DNA of 64,000 nt from Nitrospira sp. (GCA_036984305.1 BQWY01000001.1:1757501-1821500), one strand, 5' to 3'. Counted from the first letter of the stretch, positions 53,845-62,267 are shown. Program-made: numbers and translations. Notes: generated by a model from the letters alone, not told the origin.

Positions 53845-53988
53845 ATGAGGATGGTTCGAATGCTGATTCAGGTTCCGGCGCCGATCAAGGCGAAGTTGGA
53901 CGGTCTGCGCCGACAGGGCACCACAGCCAGCGGCTTCATTCGCAATCTGCTGGAGCGAGAACTGGCGACGACCAAGAAAGGACGGTGA
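53845..53988 (+). CDS. small ribbon-helix-helix protein
   Basis: 47 residues. ATG 53845 has TAGGAGGG 6 bases upstream. The sequence LIQVPAPIKAKLDGLRRQGT then SGFIRNLLERELATTK is a compact ribbon-helix-helix (beta strand, helix A, helix B). It would bind DNA as a dimer, probably at the operator to its left. It precedes another small gene by 4 bp and the integrase pair. Confidence 0.65.
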   Translation: MRMVRMLIQVPAPIKAKLDGLRRQGTTASGFIRNLLERELATTKKGR

Positions 53989-53992
53989 AGCC

Positions 53993-54172
53993 ATGACAAA
54001 GGAAGCCATCGTGTGGTTGTGGAACTCACTCCCGGCTCGCGCCAAAGCGGCTTGGAGACGGAAGGCTGCGCGAGCGGGCAAACCGGTGCAGTCGTACATA
54101 CGGTATGCGGTCCAGCAGATGGTCCAGGGGAATTTTGATTACGACAAGCCACGCTCCCGCTCTCGCGCGTAG
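53993..54172 (+). CDS. small basic protein upstream of integrase
   Basis: 59 residues from ATG 53993, 4 bp after the small RHH gene. MTKEAIVWLWNSLPARAKAA continues into basic helices (WRRKAARAGKPVQSYIRYAV). No family recognised. Co-directional with the integrase at 54190 (17 bp gap), so it may be an accessory of recombination or of the RHH control. Confidence 0.5.
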   Translation: MTKEAIVWLWNSLPARAKAAWRRKAARAGKPVQSYIRYAVQQMVQGNFDYDKPRSRSRA

Positions 54173-54189
54173 GCCGGTAGGAGGCTCCC

Positions 54190-55197
54190 ATGGGAACCGC
54201 AACACCCACCACGATTGGTGAGGCCTTGACGCTGTACCAAGAGCTGCACGTTTCTAACTTGCGGCATCCGAAGCCGGTTCGAACGCGCATCGCCCTCTAC
54301 TTCCCCAGCCTGCTTGATCGACGCATTGACGAACTGTCTGCGGTGGAAGTCGCTCGCTGGCATCAGGCCAACCGTGAGCGTAGTCAACAGCAAGCCAATG
54401 CCTCATTGGTGATCCTGCGGGCGCTCTACAAATGGCTCCTGGCGATGGACCTGTACAAAGGCACCTGCCCAGCCTTGGCGGTGAAGATCAAGCGTCCCTT
54501 GCCACGGCAGCGCTTCCTGGACACCGAGGAGTTGACGCGGGTACTGCGAGTCCTCGCCCACGTCCCGCTGATCTATCGCGTCTATTTCTCGCTCATGTTG
54601 TTTACGGGGTGCCGTCCAGGGGAAGCGGCGGTCATGCAATGGAAGGATCTGAAGTTCTGGACCGATTCGACAACGGGGAGCGTGATGGGCACGTGGACCA
54701 AGCCACAGACGAAGAACGGGCTCCCGCATCGTGTACCGTTGCCGCCGGCCATCGTGAGTCTGCTGCAAGAGCATCGCAAGGATGTGCTTGACGCATGCCC
54801 CTGGGTCTTCCCTGGCCGGAACAAGGTGGTGTGTAAGGCGTGGTGGCATGCAGCCTGGTGGCAGATTCGGAACGCAGCGGGAATCCCTGACGTGCGCATT
54901 CATGATCTCCGTCGCTCCTGTGCCACCCACTTGCTGGCCAACGGCACCGATCTCAACACGATCAGCAAGGGCGTGTTGAATCACCGAGACTTGGCCACGA
55001 CGGCAATCTACGCCGTTCCGCTTGATGCTGGTGTGCGAGAGGCATTGACCAAGAACGCAGAGCGCATGCTGGCTGCGGCGTTTGGAACGCCTGATGGTGG
55101 AGGGCCTCACCCGAAGCTGACACTGGTTCCAACGGAGGCCCCCAACGACACAGCAACGAACTATGGCAGAGAAAGGACGGCGAACTATGGCGCGTAA
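54190..55197 (+). CDS. tyrosine recombinase/phage integrase A
   Basis: 335 residues. Core-binding domain at 10-100 and catalytic domain at 115-300. The catalytic Arg is in TGCRPGEAAVMQW, the HxxR box is HDLRRSCATH, and LNHRDLATTAIYAV holds the tyrosine nucleophile. It carries out site-specific strand exchange. Its 3' end overlaps integrase B. No long N-terminal arm-binding domain is evident, so it may be of the Xer-like kind. Confidence 0.88.
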   Translation: MGTATPTTIGEALTLYQELHVSNLRHPKPVRTRIALYFPSLLDRRIDELSAVEVARWHQANRERSQQQANASLVILRALYKWLLAMDLYKGTCPALAVKIKRPLPRQRFLDTEELTRVLRVLAHVPLIYRVYFSLMLFTGCRPGEAAVMQWKDLKFWTDSTTGSVMGTWTKPQTKNGLPHRVPLPPAIVSLLQEHRKDVLDACPWVFPGRNKVVCKAWWHAAWWQIRNAAGIPDVRIHDLRRSCATHLLANGTDLNTISKGVLNHRDLATTAIYAVPLDAGVREALTKNAERMLAAAFGTPDGGGPHPKLTLVPTEAPNDTATNYGRERTANYGA

Positions 55198-56440
55198 AGG
55201 GGGTGTCGATCGCGGCATCTGTCAGCGGAAAGGCCGCAAGGGCTGGTGGGTTCGGTTATTCCATCAGGGCCGGGAGCGCTGGTATCGCTGTGACACGAAG
55301 AGCCAAGCCAAAGCCCTCTACGGCCGACTGAAGGCAGAACAACGGGAAGGCCGATACTTTCCAGAACGGTATGTGCCCAAGGCTGAGATTACGCTTCGAG
55401 CCTGGATCAAGCGCTGTCATGAGGGCTGTACCAATCGAGGTATCGGAAATGAACTCCGGTATGGTCGCCGCTGGTCGCTGATGCTCGGGCAGCGCGTACT
55501 GTCCAGTCTGACCACGGAGGACCTCTTGCGAATTCAGGCCAAGATGCGGGCCAAGGTGAAGCCGCGCCGGAAAGGGGAGCCCAAATCAGCCGCCGTCCGT
55601 CGCCAGTGGTCAGATGCCACGATTAACCGTCATTTTGCGTTTCTCCGGCATGTCTTGGCACTTGCAGCGAAGGATGGGAAGCTCATGCGCAACCCCCTCT
55701 CCGGGATCAAATTCTTCCCCGAAATGAAGCGGACGCGATTTTTATCCGGCGAGGAACTGAGCCGACTCCAAGGCGTCATGGTTCCAACGGATTGGCGCTT
55801 GGTTGCCTTCGCGATCGAAACGGGCTTGCGACGTGAGGAACAATTTAGCCTGCGGTGGGATCAGGTGGATCTCGAGAATCGCATTTTAACGTTGCCCTTG
55901 CCCAAGGGCGGGAAGACGCGACATGTGCCATTAAGCAGCGCAGCAACGCTCCTCCTGCGCTCGCTGGACTCGTTTTTCGGTTCGGTCTGGGTGTTCCCTG
56001 GAATTCGCAAACCGGAGCAGCCAATGGACTCCAGAGCGTTTCTCCGGCGTTCCTTTGAGCCTGCACTGAGGAGGACAGGGATTCAGGGCGCGTGCTGGCA
56101 TACCCTGCGCCACACAGCGGCAAGCCGACGCGTCATGGCCGGCGTCGATTTAGTCTCCGTAAAGGAGATTCTCGGGCACCGGGATATTCAAACCACCCTA
56201 CGGTATTCCCACCTGGCACCGGGACATCTGCAAGAGGCGATCGATCGAGGAAGTCTGAGTGCAACCGTGACTGAAACCGTGACCAAGGAAGGAGCGATGA
56301 TCGGGGAGGGGAGTGAAGTGGTTGAATCTATGGCGCGCCCGACAGGACTTGAACCTGTAACCCCCAGATCCGTAGTCTCCTTCGACGACTTCTACACAGC
56401 CCTATCACGTGCTAGGTACCTTGACATATTCACTACTTAG
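55187..56440 (+). CDS. tyrosine recombinase/phage integrase B, 3' end crosses tRNA-derived att core
   Basis: 417 residues from ATG 55187 (AAAGGA upstream); ATG 55163 is an alternative. It has an N-terminal arm-binding domain (GWWVRLFHQGRERWYRCDTK), a core-binding domain, and catalytic Arg in TGLRREEQFSLRW, HTLRHTAASRRVM and LGHRDIQTTLRYSHL with the nucleophile. The last residues (SMARPTGLEPVTPRSVV) are encoded by a tRNA-Arg 3' end, so the reading frame runs over the attachment site. That is a known trait of integrative elements. Confidence 0.9.
   Translation: MARKGGVDRGICQRKGRKGWWVRLFHQGRERWYRCDTKSQAKALYGRLKAEQREGRYFPERYVPKAEITLRAWIKRCHEGCTNRGIGNELRYGRRWSLMLGQRVLSSLTTEDLLRIQAKMRAKVKPRRKGEPKSAAVRRQWSDATINRHFAFLRHVLALAAKDGKLMRNPLSGIKFFPEMKRTRFLSGEELSRLQGVMVPTDWRLVAFAIETGLRREEQFSLRWDQVDLENRILTLPLPKGGKTRHVPLSSAATLLLRSLDSFFGSVWVFPGIRKPEQPMDSRAFLRRSFEPALRRTGIQGACWHTLRHTAASRRVMAGVDLVSVKEILGHRDIQTTLRYSHLAPGHLQEAIDRGSLSATVTETVTKEGAMIGEGSEVVESMARPTGLEPVTPRSVVSFDDFYTALSRARYLDIFTT
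56331..56378 (-). repeat. att core, 48-bp 3' half of tRNA-Arg(ACG)
   Basis: On the minus strand, the 3' part of a tRNA is visible: anticodon-loop CTACGGA (anticodon ACG), the variable region, T-arm GGTTCAAGTCC, acceptor strand and CCA. The 5' half is replaced by unrelated sequence, so this is not a working tRNA gene but an attachment-site duplicate. Its orientation predicts an element to the right and the intact tRNA beyond the right window edge. Confidence 0.8.
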
Positions 56441-56645
56441 GCGTACATGGAGTCTTATGCTCTACCACCAAACACCCCCTTTCCCCCTGCTTTCCTTCTA
56501 CATTTTTTCTACACGGCGGATCACAGATCAGGCTACCAGACCTTTTCGGGCCTCCGAGGGTCTGTGTAGGAAGCGTGTAGCAGACGCACAAAGGGGCTTG
56601 CGTGGAAGCCCTTAAGGGTTATGTTGGCGACTGGAGGTGCCCCGT

Positions 56646-57002
56646 ATGGCCACTGAGAAACGCGGTCGAACCTCACTGCGTGATGCCCGCCACCGGGCTG
56701 AGTGTGTGGATTTCTATCGTGAACCAGAGGCGACCGAACGGGTCGCCTGGCGCGGACCAGATGACGTCATCGCCGTGATCGAATTGGCGGCGGAACGTAC
56801 CGGGCGGACATGGAATGAGCAGCTCAACTATGTGCTGAGGGTCTGTGCAGGGGATCAGGTTCCTTCGCTGGATGATGATCGAACCACACGCGACTGGCAA
56901 GACCTGATGGCTCAGATGGAGTTTTCGACCGAGGACGACGAGCGGTGGTACCCATGCGCGGCGCTGTTTGGGGATTCCCACACGCCTGGCGCGGTGTCTT
57001 GA
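56646..57002 (+). CDS. small hypothetical protein upstream of integrase C
   Basis: 118 residues from ATG 56646 with GGAGGT 8 bases upstream. MATEKRGRTSLRDARHRAEC and DDVIAVIELAAERTGRTWNE suggest a small helical, perhaps ribbon-helix-helix-like protein. Its TGA is 1 bp before the integrase ATG, so the two are translationally linked. Function unknown. Confidence 0.6.
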   Translation: MATEKRGRTSLRDARHRAECVDFYREPEATERVAWRGPDDVIAVIELAAERTGRTWNEQLNYVLRVCAGDQVPSLDDDRTTRDWQDLMAQMEFSTEDDERWYPCAALFGDSHTPGAVS

Positions 57003-57003
57003 T

Positions 57004-58161
57004 ATGAAACTCACGAAGAAGGTGATTGATGCCATGAAGCCCCCTGCCATGGGGCAAGTATTTGTCCGTGATGGGGAACTGCGGGGCTTTGCCCTCCGCG
57101 TGACGCCAGGGTCCAAGAGCTTTGTCCTCGAACGCTCCATTCACGGCCGCGTGCGGCGGCTGACCCTAGGGCGCTACGGAGAGATCACTGTCGAACAGGC
57201 GCGCGACTTAGCGAAGAAGAAAATCGGCGAGATTGCGGACGGTAAGGACCCCGCCGAGCGGCGCAAGCTGCAACGGCAGTCCATGACATGGGGCGAACTT
57301 GAAACGCTCTACTTGGAGCGGCATGGACCGAACAAGAAGAGCATCGGCAACGACATCACGATTCTTGAGAAACACCTGGCGTCCTGGCGGCCGCGACGAC
57401 TGACCTCTATTACACGCGCCGATATTTGCGCCCGACATGCGGACATGGGTGCCACAGGCCACAAGACCGGGGCGAATGCGATGGTCCGACTCGTGCGATC
57501 AATGTTGTTTCGGGCCAAGGACTGGGGCCTCTACGAAGGTGACAATCCGGCCTCGCGGATCAAGCTGTTTAAGGAAGTGAAGCGCGATCGCTTTGTGACG
57601 CCGGATGAATTGCCTCGGCTCTGGATGGCCCTACAGAACGAACCCAACCCCTATGTGCGCGGCGCGTTCATCGTGGGGATGTTGACCGGGGCGCGGCGCT
57701 CCGAAGTGCTGAGCATGAAATGGACGGACCTCGACCTTCGACAAGGGCTCTGGAAAATTGCCGACACCAAAGCCGGCCGGCCGCATTACGTGCCGTTGCC
57801 GACTCCGATGATCCACGAATTATCGAAGCTCCCGCGCCTCAATGAGAATCCCTACGTGTTTTGTGGACGATGGGGGCGGGACCACTTGATTAACGTATCC
57901 AAACCCTGGCGGCGCATCAGAAAGGAAGCGGGGCTGGATGACGTTCGGATTCACGATCTTCGGCGGACGCTCGGCTCCTGGCTTGTCGCGGCAGGGGCGT
58001 CCTTGCCGTTGATTGGGAAAGCGTTGAACCATTCGCGGACTGAAACGACGGCGATCTATGCGCGCATGCAGCTTGACCCGGTGCGCGAGGCCCTGGAAGC
58101 GAACGCAACACGGATGCTGACGGTGATTGAGGGGGCGGCGAAGCAGGAGGCCACAACATGA
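57004..58161 (+). CDS. P4-type tyrosine integrase C (DUF4102 arm)
   Basis: 385 residues from ATG 57004. N-terminal arm-binding domain MKLTKKVIDAMKPPAMGQVF (DUF4102-type), FALRVTPGSKSFVLE and LTLGRYGEITVEQARDLAKK. Catalytic Arg in TGARRSEVLSMKW, HDLRRTLGSWLV, and tyrosine in HSRTETTAIYARM. CP4-57/P4-like integrases commonly use tRNA 3' ends, matching the tRNA-Arg core 630 bp to its left. It reads into the right-hand element. Confidence 0.92.
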   Translation: MKLTKKVIDAMKPPAMGQVFVRDGELRGFALRVTPGSKSFVLERSIHGRVRRLTLGRYGEITVEQARDLAKKKIGEIADGKDPAERRKLQRQSMTWGELETLYLERHGPNKKSIGNDITILEKHLASWRPRRLTSITRADICARHADMGATGHKTGANAMVRLVRSMLFRAKDWGLYEGDNPASRIKLFKEVKRDRFVTPDELPRLWMALQNEPNPYVRGAFIVGMLTGARRSEVLSMKWTDLDLRQGLWKIADTKAGRPHYVPLPTPMIHELSKLPRLNENPYVFCGRWGRDHLINVSKPWRRIRKEAGLDDVRIHDLRRTLGSWLVAAGASLPLIGKALNHSRTETTAIYARMQLDPVREALEANATRMLTVIEGAAKQEATT

Positions 58162-58745
58162 AACAGCGGAAACACAAATCATCCTCCCTCGACCCCAAAA
58201 TGTTCCCGCAGCCCGGCCCCTTCAGGACCCCTCCGCCGATGCAGCCCTCGGACTACCTCGACCCTAAGTCGTTTCTTCCTGGTGGGGCCGTCTATGAGAG
58301 TAAGTTGCTCACCGGCCCGCAATCGCGGGAACGGCTGAGTTTCATTACCGATGCTTGGGTCCTCGATGGTTTGGACGCGCCGTCATTCATCCCAGATCAT
58401 CTCCGAGATGACGTGCGACTATCCCTACCTGACCCGCTCAAAGCGGGCGGGCTCCAACGGCGACAGCAACGCCTAGCGGACGAGGCGGCGCGCTTACGGG
58501 AGGCGGGGCGTCGATTGAAAATCACGCGCCCGGGTCGTCCAGCGGGGCCCTATTTCGAGGGCAACCGAGAGCAATTCGAGGATCGCCTGAAGCAGGCGAT
58601 CGTGTCATTGTCCCGCGAAGGCGAGCGGAGAACCCTCGAAAACGTCGCACGATGCCTTGGATACACAGAAAAAACCCTCCAGCGTGATCTCCGGAAATTC
58701 GGCTATCCTTCCTGGCCAGCGCTCCGCCGGCAATTGACCCAGTAG
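58158..58745 (+). CDS. hypothetical phage/satellite protein with HTH-like C-terminus
   Basis: 195 residues overlapping the integrase by 4 bp (ATGA). Low-complexity Pro-rich start, then helical basic region LKAGGLQRRQQRLADEAARL and a C-terminal LENVARCLGYTEKTLQRDLR that resembles a helix-turn-helix. It may be a DNA-binding accessory of the integrase. Not recognised further. Confidence 0.55.
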   Translation: MKQRKHKSSSLDPKMFPQPGPFRTPPPMQPSDYLDPKSFLPGGAVYESKLLTGPQSRERLSFITDAWVLDGLDAPSFIPDHLRDDVRLSLPDPLKAGGLQRRQQRLADEAARLREAGRRLKITRPGRPAGPYFEGNREQFEDRLKQAIVSLSREGERRTLENVARCLGYTEKTLQRDLRKFGYPSWPALRRQLTQ

Positions 58746-58863
58746 CGCCTCCCTTTCCTAGAACCCCCCTCCCCTGAATTATTGTCCCTTATGTGTCCGG
58801 ATTTCGGCCATAGACTGCGCTATACACCTGCCTAGTTGAACTACTTGCTAGGAGGTTCTGTCT

Positions 58864-59094
58864 ATGTCCATCCCATCCCCAACGCCGATTGTCCGGCTCT
58901 GCGATCCACTACACGGGGAGGAATATGTAGCTCGCGCGCTCGATGTGAAGGTAAAGACGTTGCAAGCCTGGCGCACGCGCGGCGGTGGACCCCCATTCGT
59001 GCGTGTCGGGCGTCTGGTCCGCTACCGCGATGAGGACCTACGCCAATGGATTGAATCACGGCTTGTCACTTCGACGAGCGAGACCCCCCGATGA
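58864..59094 (+). CDS. AlpA/excisionase-like DNA-binding protein
   Basis: 76 residues with CTAGGAGG 8-10 bases upstream of ATG 58864. The MerR-like winged helix (HTH_17 type) is visible in EEYVARALDVKVKTLQAWRT and GGPPFVRVGRLVRYRDEDLRQW. Such proteins act as Xis/AlpA directionality factors. It overlaps the primase start by 4 bp, typical of satellite replication modules. Confidence 0.75.
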   Translation: MSIPSPTPIVRLCDPLHGEEYVARALDVKVKTLQAWRTRGGGPPFVRVGRLVRYRDEDLRQWIESRLVTSTSETPR

Positions 59095-61670
59095 CGGCGG
59101 CTGTGTCCACGCGGTCAGCCCCGTTGACGCCAGAATACATCAAACAGCACGTCTCCGCTGATGACATCTTGCGCCACTACGGCAGTAAGCCAGATGCACA
59201 CGGACGGTGGAACTGCCCATGCTCAGGCCGACACCACAACGGGGATGTTCACCACTCCGTCACGATCAAGAATGGCCGAGCCTTCTGCTGGTCGCAAAAC
59301 TGCTTCGGGGACAAAGGCGCCGATGTGTTCTCGCTGGTGGGCATCATGGAGAACCTCACGACGTTCGAAGATCAACGGCGACGGGTGATGGAAATCGCCG
59401 GCATTGACGATCAAACCTGCTCCCGCAATCCTCAAATTGTAGCTACGTATGATTACCTTGATCAGACCGGCGCACTGACGTATCAAGTCGTGCGTTTCGA
59501 CCCCAAGGACTTTCGCCAGCGACGACCGGATGGACATGGTGGATGGACGTGGAATCTGAACGGCACGCGGCGCGTCCTCTACCGGCTCGGGAATGTCCTC
59601 AAGGCGGGGCACGTGGCCTGTTTCGAGGGCGAAAAGGATGTGGAAACGGCCTACCGGCTGGGCCTTCCTGATGGATGGGCAGCCACCTGTAATCCTGGGG
59701 GAGCCAAGAAGTGGCGGTCTGAATATTCAGAAACCCTTAGGGGTAAAGGCGTCGTCATCATCGGCGACAACGACGCTGCTGGGCAGGCCCATGTAAAACA
59801 AGTTAAGGAGAGCCTACATGGGATCGCACAGTCTGTGCGACTAGCCCTACTACCTACAATCCACAAGGATTTCACCGACTGGGCCGACGCTGGGGGCACG
59901 GCCGAAGAGTTTCATAGGCTCCTCGAGGGGGCTGCGTCGATCAAGTCCACGGAGCGCACCAAGCAGGATGATGGCCGTTCCGATCGTGACGATCATGACG
60001 ACCATGACGATCACAAACCCAAGCGCTCTCAAGCGACCCAACTCATCCAGTTCGCACGTCAACACGTTGAATTCTTCCATGCGCCAGATCGTGAGGCGTT
60101 CGCCAGTATCAAATTTGGTGACCATCAGGAAGTCTGGCCTATCAAGAGCAAGTCCTTTCGGCACTGGCTTGCCGGTCGATTTTACCAAGAGACGAGCGCT
60201 GCCATTGGCGGCCAAGCGATGCAGGACGCTTTAGGGGTGTTGTCTGCGATGGCGGTTTTCGAGGGGCCAGAACGTCCGGTCGGACTCCGTGTCGCTGAAT
60301 ATGAAGGCGCAATCTATCTGGACCTTGCCAACTCCAAGTGGGAAGCGGTCCAAGTTACTCGTGAAGGGTGGACACTCATCACGGAATCGCCGATTCCGTT
60401 TCGCCGGCCGAAAAGCATGCTCGCTCTTCCTGCGCCGCTACGTGGTGGGTCTATCCAGCTCCTTCGCGACGTCATCAATATCACCGATGATCGGCAGTGG
60501 TCATTGCTGGTGGGGTTTCTCGTTGCGGCGCTGCGGCCGCAAGGCCCCTTTCCTGTGCAAGTGATCGATGGGGAGCAAGGCACGGGGAAATCTTGGATTG
60601 CCGAAGTGGTCAAAAACATCATCGACCCGGCCATGGGCGCGAATCGAGGGGAGCCGCGTGATGTGCGCGATCTCATGATCGCCGCATCGAACGGTTGGCT
60701 CCTCTCGTTCGACAATCTCAGTCGAATTTCTGGAGACCTGTCCGATGGCCTCTGCCGACTCTCTACAGGTGGAGGACTCGCTACCCGGGAGCTGTTCAGC
60801 GACGCCGACGAGACGGTGTTTGATGCCACTCGCCCCACCATCATCAATGCGATCGGAGATGTCGTGACGCGGCCGGACTTAGTGGATCGTTCCATTGTGG
60901 TGACGCCGAACACGATTCCAGAAACCGAGCGCCGGCAGAAACATGCCCTTCTGAGTCGGTTCCATGAAATCCGGCCACTCGTGCTCGGCGCCCTTCTCGA
61001 TGCCGTCTCGCATGGCTTGCGCACAGTCCACCAGGTTCGGCTCCCTCGCATTCCTCGCATGGCGGATTTTGCCGTCTGGGTGACAGCCTGTGCCCCGGCC
61101 TTTGGATGGGACAAACATACTTTCATTGACACGTACTTTAAGAACCGCGAAGACGCCGTTGAAATTGGGCTCGAGGCTTCCCCCCTCGTTGGACCACTAC
61201 GCGCCTTGGTGGCAAAAGGACCGTGGGAGGGGACTGCCCTGGAACTACTCCACCAGCTCAATGATCTCGCCGATGATGCGATCCGAAAAATGAAAACATG
61301 GCCGACACAAGCCAACGTGCTGTCGAACAATCTAAAGCGCTTGGCACCAGCGCTGCGGCAGACCGGACTGCGGATTACTCAGAAGGATCGAACTGCCAAA
61401 GGCAGGGGGCTACGACTAGAACAAGTCGGGAAATCATCGTCATCATCGTCATCATCGTCATCACATCAAGAACATCAAGGGGTTCTGGATGACGATCCCC
61501 ATGACGATGACGATCATATGACGGTCAATGACGATCTCTATTCCGGTCATCGTCATAGCCTAACCAATGGAAAAGGCAAAGGAAATGACGGTCATGACGG
61601 TCATGACGATGAATTCCCCCTCTATTCTAATTGTGCAGGCGATCTCGAGGTGATCTCCGATGAAGATTGA
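59091..61670 (+). CDS. primase-helicase of phage/satellite
   Basis: 859 residues. CHC2-type zinc finger with C42, C44, C66 and C71. TOPRIM primase follows: FEGEKDVETAYRLG near 180 and VIIGDNDAAGQAH near 225. P-loop NTPase helicase GEQGTGKSW near 495, followed by GWLLSFDNLSRISGDLS. It is a self-sufficient replication initiator-like protein. The gene carries two disordered inserts: an Asp/His stretch (RDDHDDHDDHK) near 305 and a C-terminal tract with ten serines followed by His/Asp-rich sequence. An ATP-independent module at 44243 is a truncated relative in function only. Confidence 0.9.
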   Translation: MTAAVSTRSAPLTPEYIKQHVSADDILRHYGSKPDAHGRWNCPCSGRHHNGDVHHSVTIKNGRAFCWSQNCFGDKGADVFSLVGIMENLTTFEDQRRRVMEIAGIDDQTCSRNPQIVATYDYLDQTGALTYQVVRFDPKDFRQRRPDGHGGWTWNLNGTRRVLYRLGNVLKAGHVACFEGEKDVETAYRLGLPDGWAATCNPGGAKKWRSEYSETLRGKGVVIIGDNDAAGQAHVKQVKESLHGIAQSVRLALLPTIHKDFTDWADAGGTAEEFHRLLEGAASIKSTERTKQDDGRSDRDDHDDHDDHKPKRSQATQLIQFARQHVEFFHAPDREAFASIKFGDHQEVWPIKSKSFRHWLAGRFYQETSAAIGGQAMQDALGVLSAMAVFEGPERPVGLRVAEYEGAIYLDLANSKWEAVQVTREGWTLITESPIPFRRPKSMLALPAPLRGGSIQLLRDVINITDDRQWSLLVGFLVAALRPQGPFPVQVIDGEQGTGKSWIAEVVKNIIDPAMGANRGEPRDVRDLMIAASNGWLLSFDNLSRISGDLSDGLCRLSTGGGLATRELFSDADETVFDATRPTIINAIGDVVTRPDLVDRSIVVTPNTIPETERRQKHALLSRFHEIRPLVLGALLDAVSHGLRTVHQVRLPRIPRMADFAVWVTACAPAFGWDKHTFIDTYFKNREDAVEIGLEASPLVGPLRALVAKGPWEGTALELLHQLNDLADDAIRKMKTWPTQANVLSNNLKRLAPALRQTGLRITQKDRTAKGRGLRLEQVGKSSSSSSSSSSHQEHQGVLDDDPHDDDDHMTVNDDLYSGHRHSLTNGKGKGNDGHDGHDDEFPLYSNCAGDLEVISDED
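61434..61463 (+). repeat. serine-codon microsatellite (TCA/TCG)
   Basis: Ten consecutive TCA or TCG codons (each TCA-TCG-TCA unit repeated) encode polyserine in the primase. Related GAC/GAT/CAT-rich triplet sequence occurs at 59985-60013 and 61497-61612, encoding Asp/His tracts. The pattern is a slippage-prone triplet repeat. Confidence 0.8.
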
Positions 61671-61974
61671 GGCGATCGGGAAGCCCATCTGCTACCGGTG
61701 GCCGGGCGGGGAAATTGTCCTGAGACCCGGGCAGCCAGTGGAGGTGGAGACCGAACGGGCGCGAAGAATCCTGGCGAAGCTCGGCAGTCGAGTGCGTTCC
61801 GTCGGTATGCCCCAGGCTGGGGAGTGCATCACCTGGGAATCGCCCCTTTTTGGTCTCTCTTCCGGTGAAGTGCTGGAAACCACGGCAGAGGGCGCGACGG
61901 TCTTTCATCCGCTCACGGAGAAATTATTTACCGTGCCGTGGACCTGGATCCGGCCGTATGGGGAGGGTCGGTAA
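61660..61974 (+). CDS. small protein paralogous to 45418, follows primase
   Basis: 104 residues overlapping the primase gene by 11 bp. KPICYRWPGGEIVLRPGQPV, ITWESP and WTWIRPYG match the protein at 45418. It has a compact beta-rich look and no known domain. Its position just after the primase in both elements suggests a replication accessory. Confidence 0.65.
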   Translation: MKIEAIGKPICYRWPGGEIVLRPGQPVEVETERARRILAKLGSRVRSVGMPQAGECITWESPLFGLSSGEVLETTAEGATVFHPLTEKLFTVPWTWIRPYGEGR

Positions 61975-62160
61975 ATGGCGATGCCCTGGTTACAGCGACG
62001 AACCTTCTCGTGCGCGGACTGTGGCGCGCTCATGCTGCACGACCAAATGTACGGGCATTGGGCGTTTACGTGCCCATCCCGCCCTCGGCCTCCGGTCCGG
62101 GTGAGGCCGGCGCCGTTTGTGGGTCGGACCTACTGCCCGGTGGTAGGGCGTTATGGATGA
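61975..62160 (+). CDS. small zinc-ribbon-like protein
   Basis: 61 residues starting directly at the previous TAA (TAAATGG), with GGAGGG about 9 bases upstream. CADCGALM and later FTCPSRP plus TYCPV supply cysteines for a zinc ribbon. Short basic tail. Likely a small nucleic-acid-binding phage protein; not recognised. Confidence 0.5.
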   Translation: MAMPWLQRRTFSCADCGALMLHDQMYGHWAFTCPSRPRPPVRVRPAPFVGRTYCPVVGRYG

Positions 62161-62186
62161 CCGGAGGAACGTGAAAGGAGGACGCG

Positions 62187-62267
62187 ATGATGTTGGCAAC
62201 AGGTTTTATTCTGTGTGTGGCGGCGCTCCTGGTCCTGGCCATGTGGATGGCGTGGAAACTGACTTAG
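62187..62267 (+). CDS. 26-residue single-helix membrane peptide
   Basis: ATG 62187 has AAAGGAGG 6 bases upstream. The product starts MMLATGFILCVAALLVLAMW and ends in MAWKLT, one hydrophobic helix with one Cys. It is too short for automated calls but has a strong ribosome site and a clean frame. Similar single-helix peptides occur as phage holin or toxin-like products; the role here is unknown. Confidence 0.5.
   Translation: MMLATGFILCVAALLVLAMWMAWKLT

Noticed and set aside
56446-56472. D-arm-like sequence (minus strand GGTAGAGCATAAGAC) after integrase B
   Set aside because: The surrounding sequence gives no anticodon stem or acceptor pairing, so no tRNA is called.
54190-58161. Recombinase-in-trio element
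   Set aside because: Three tyrosine recombinases are close, but only A and B overlap, C is a DUF4102 integrase separated by an att core, and no flanking inverted repeats were seen.
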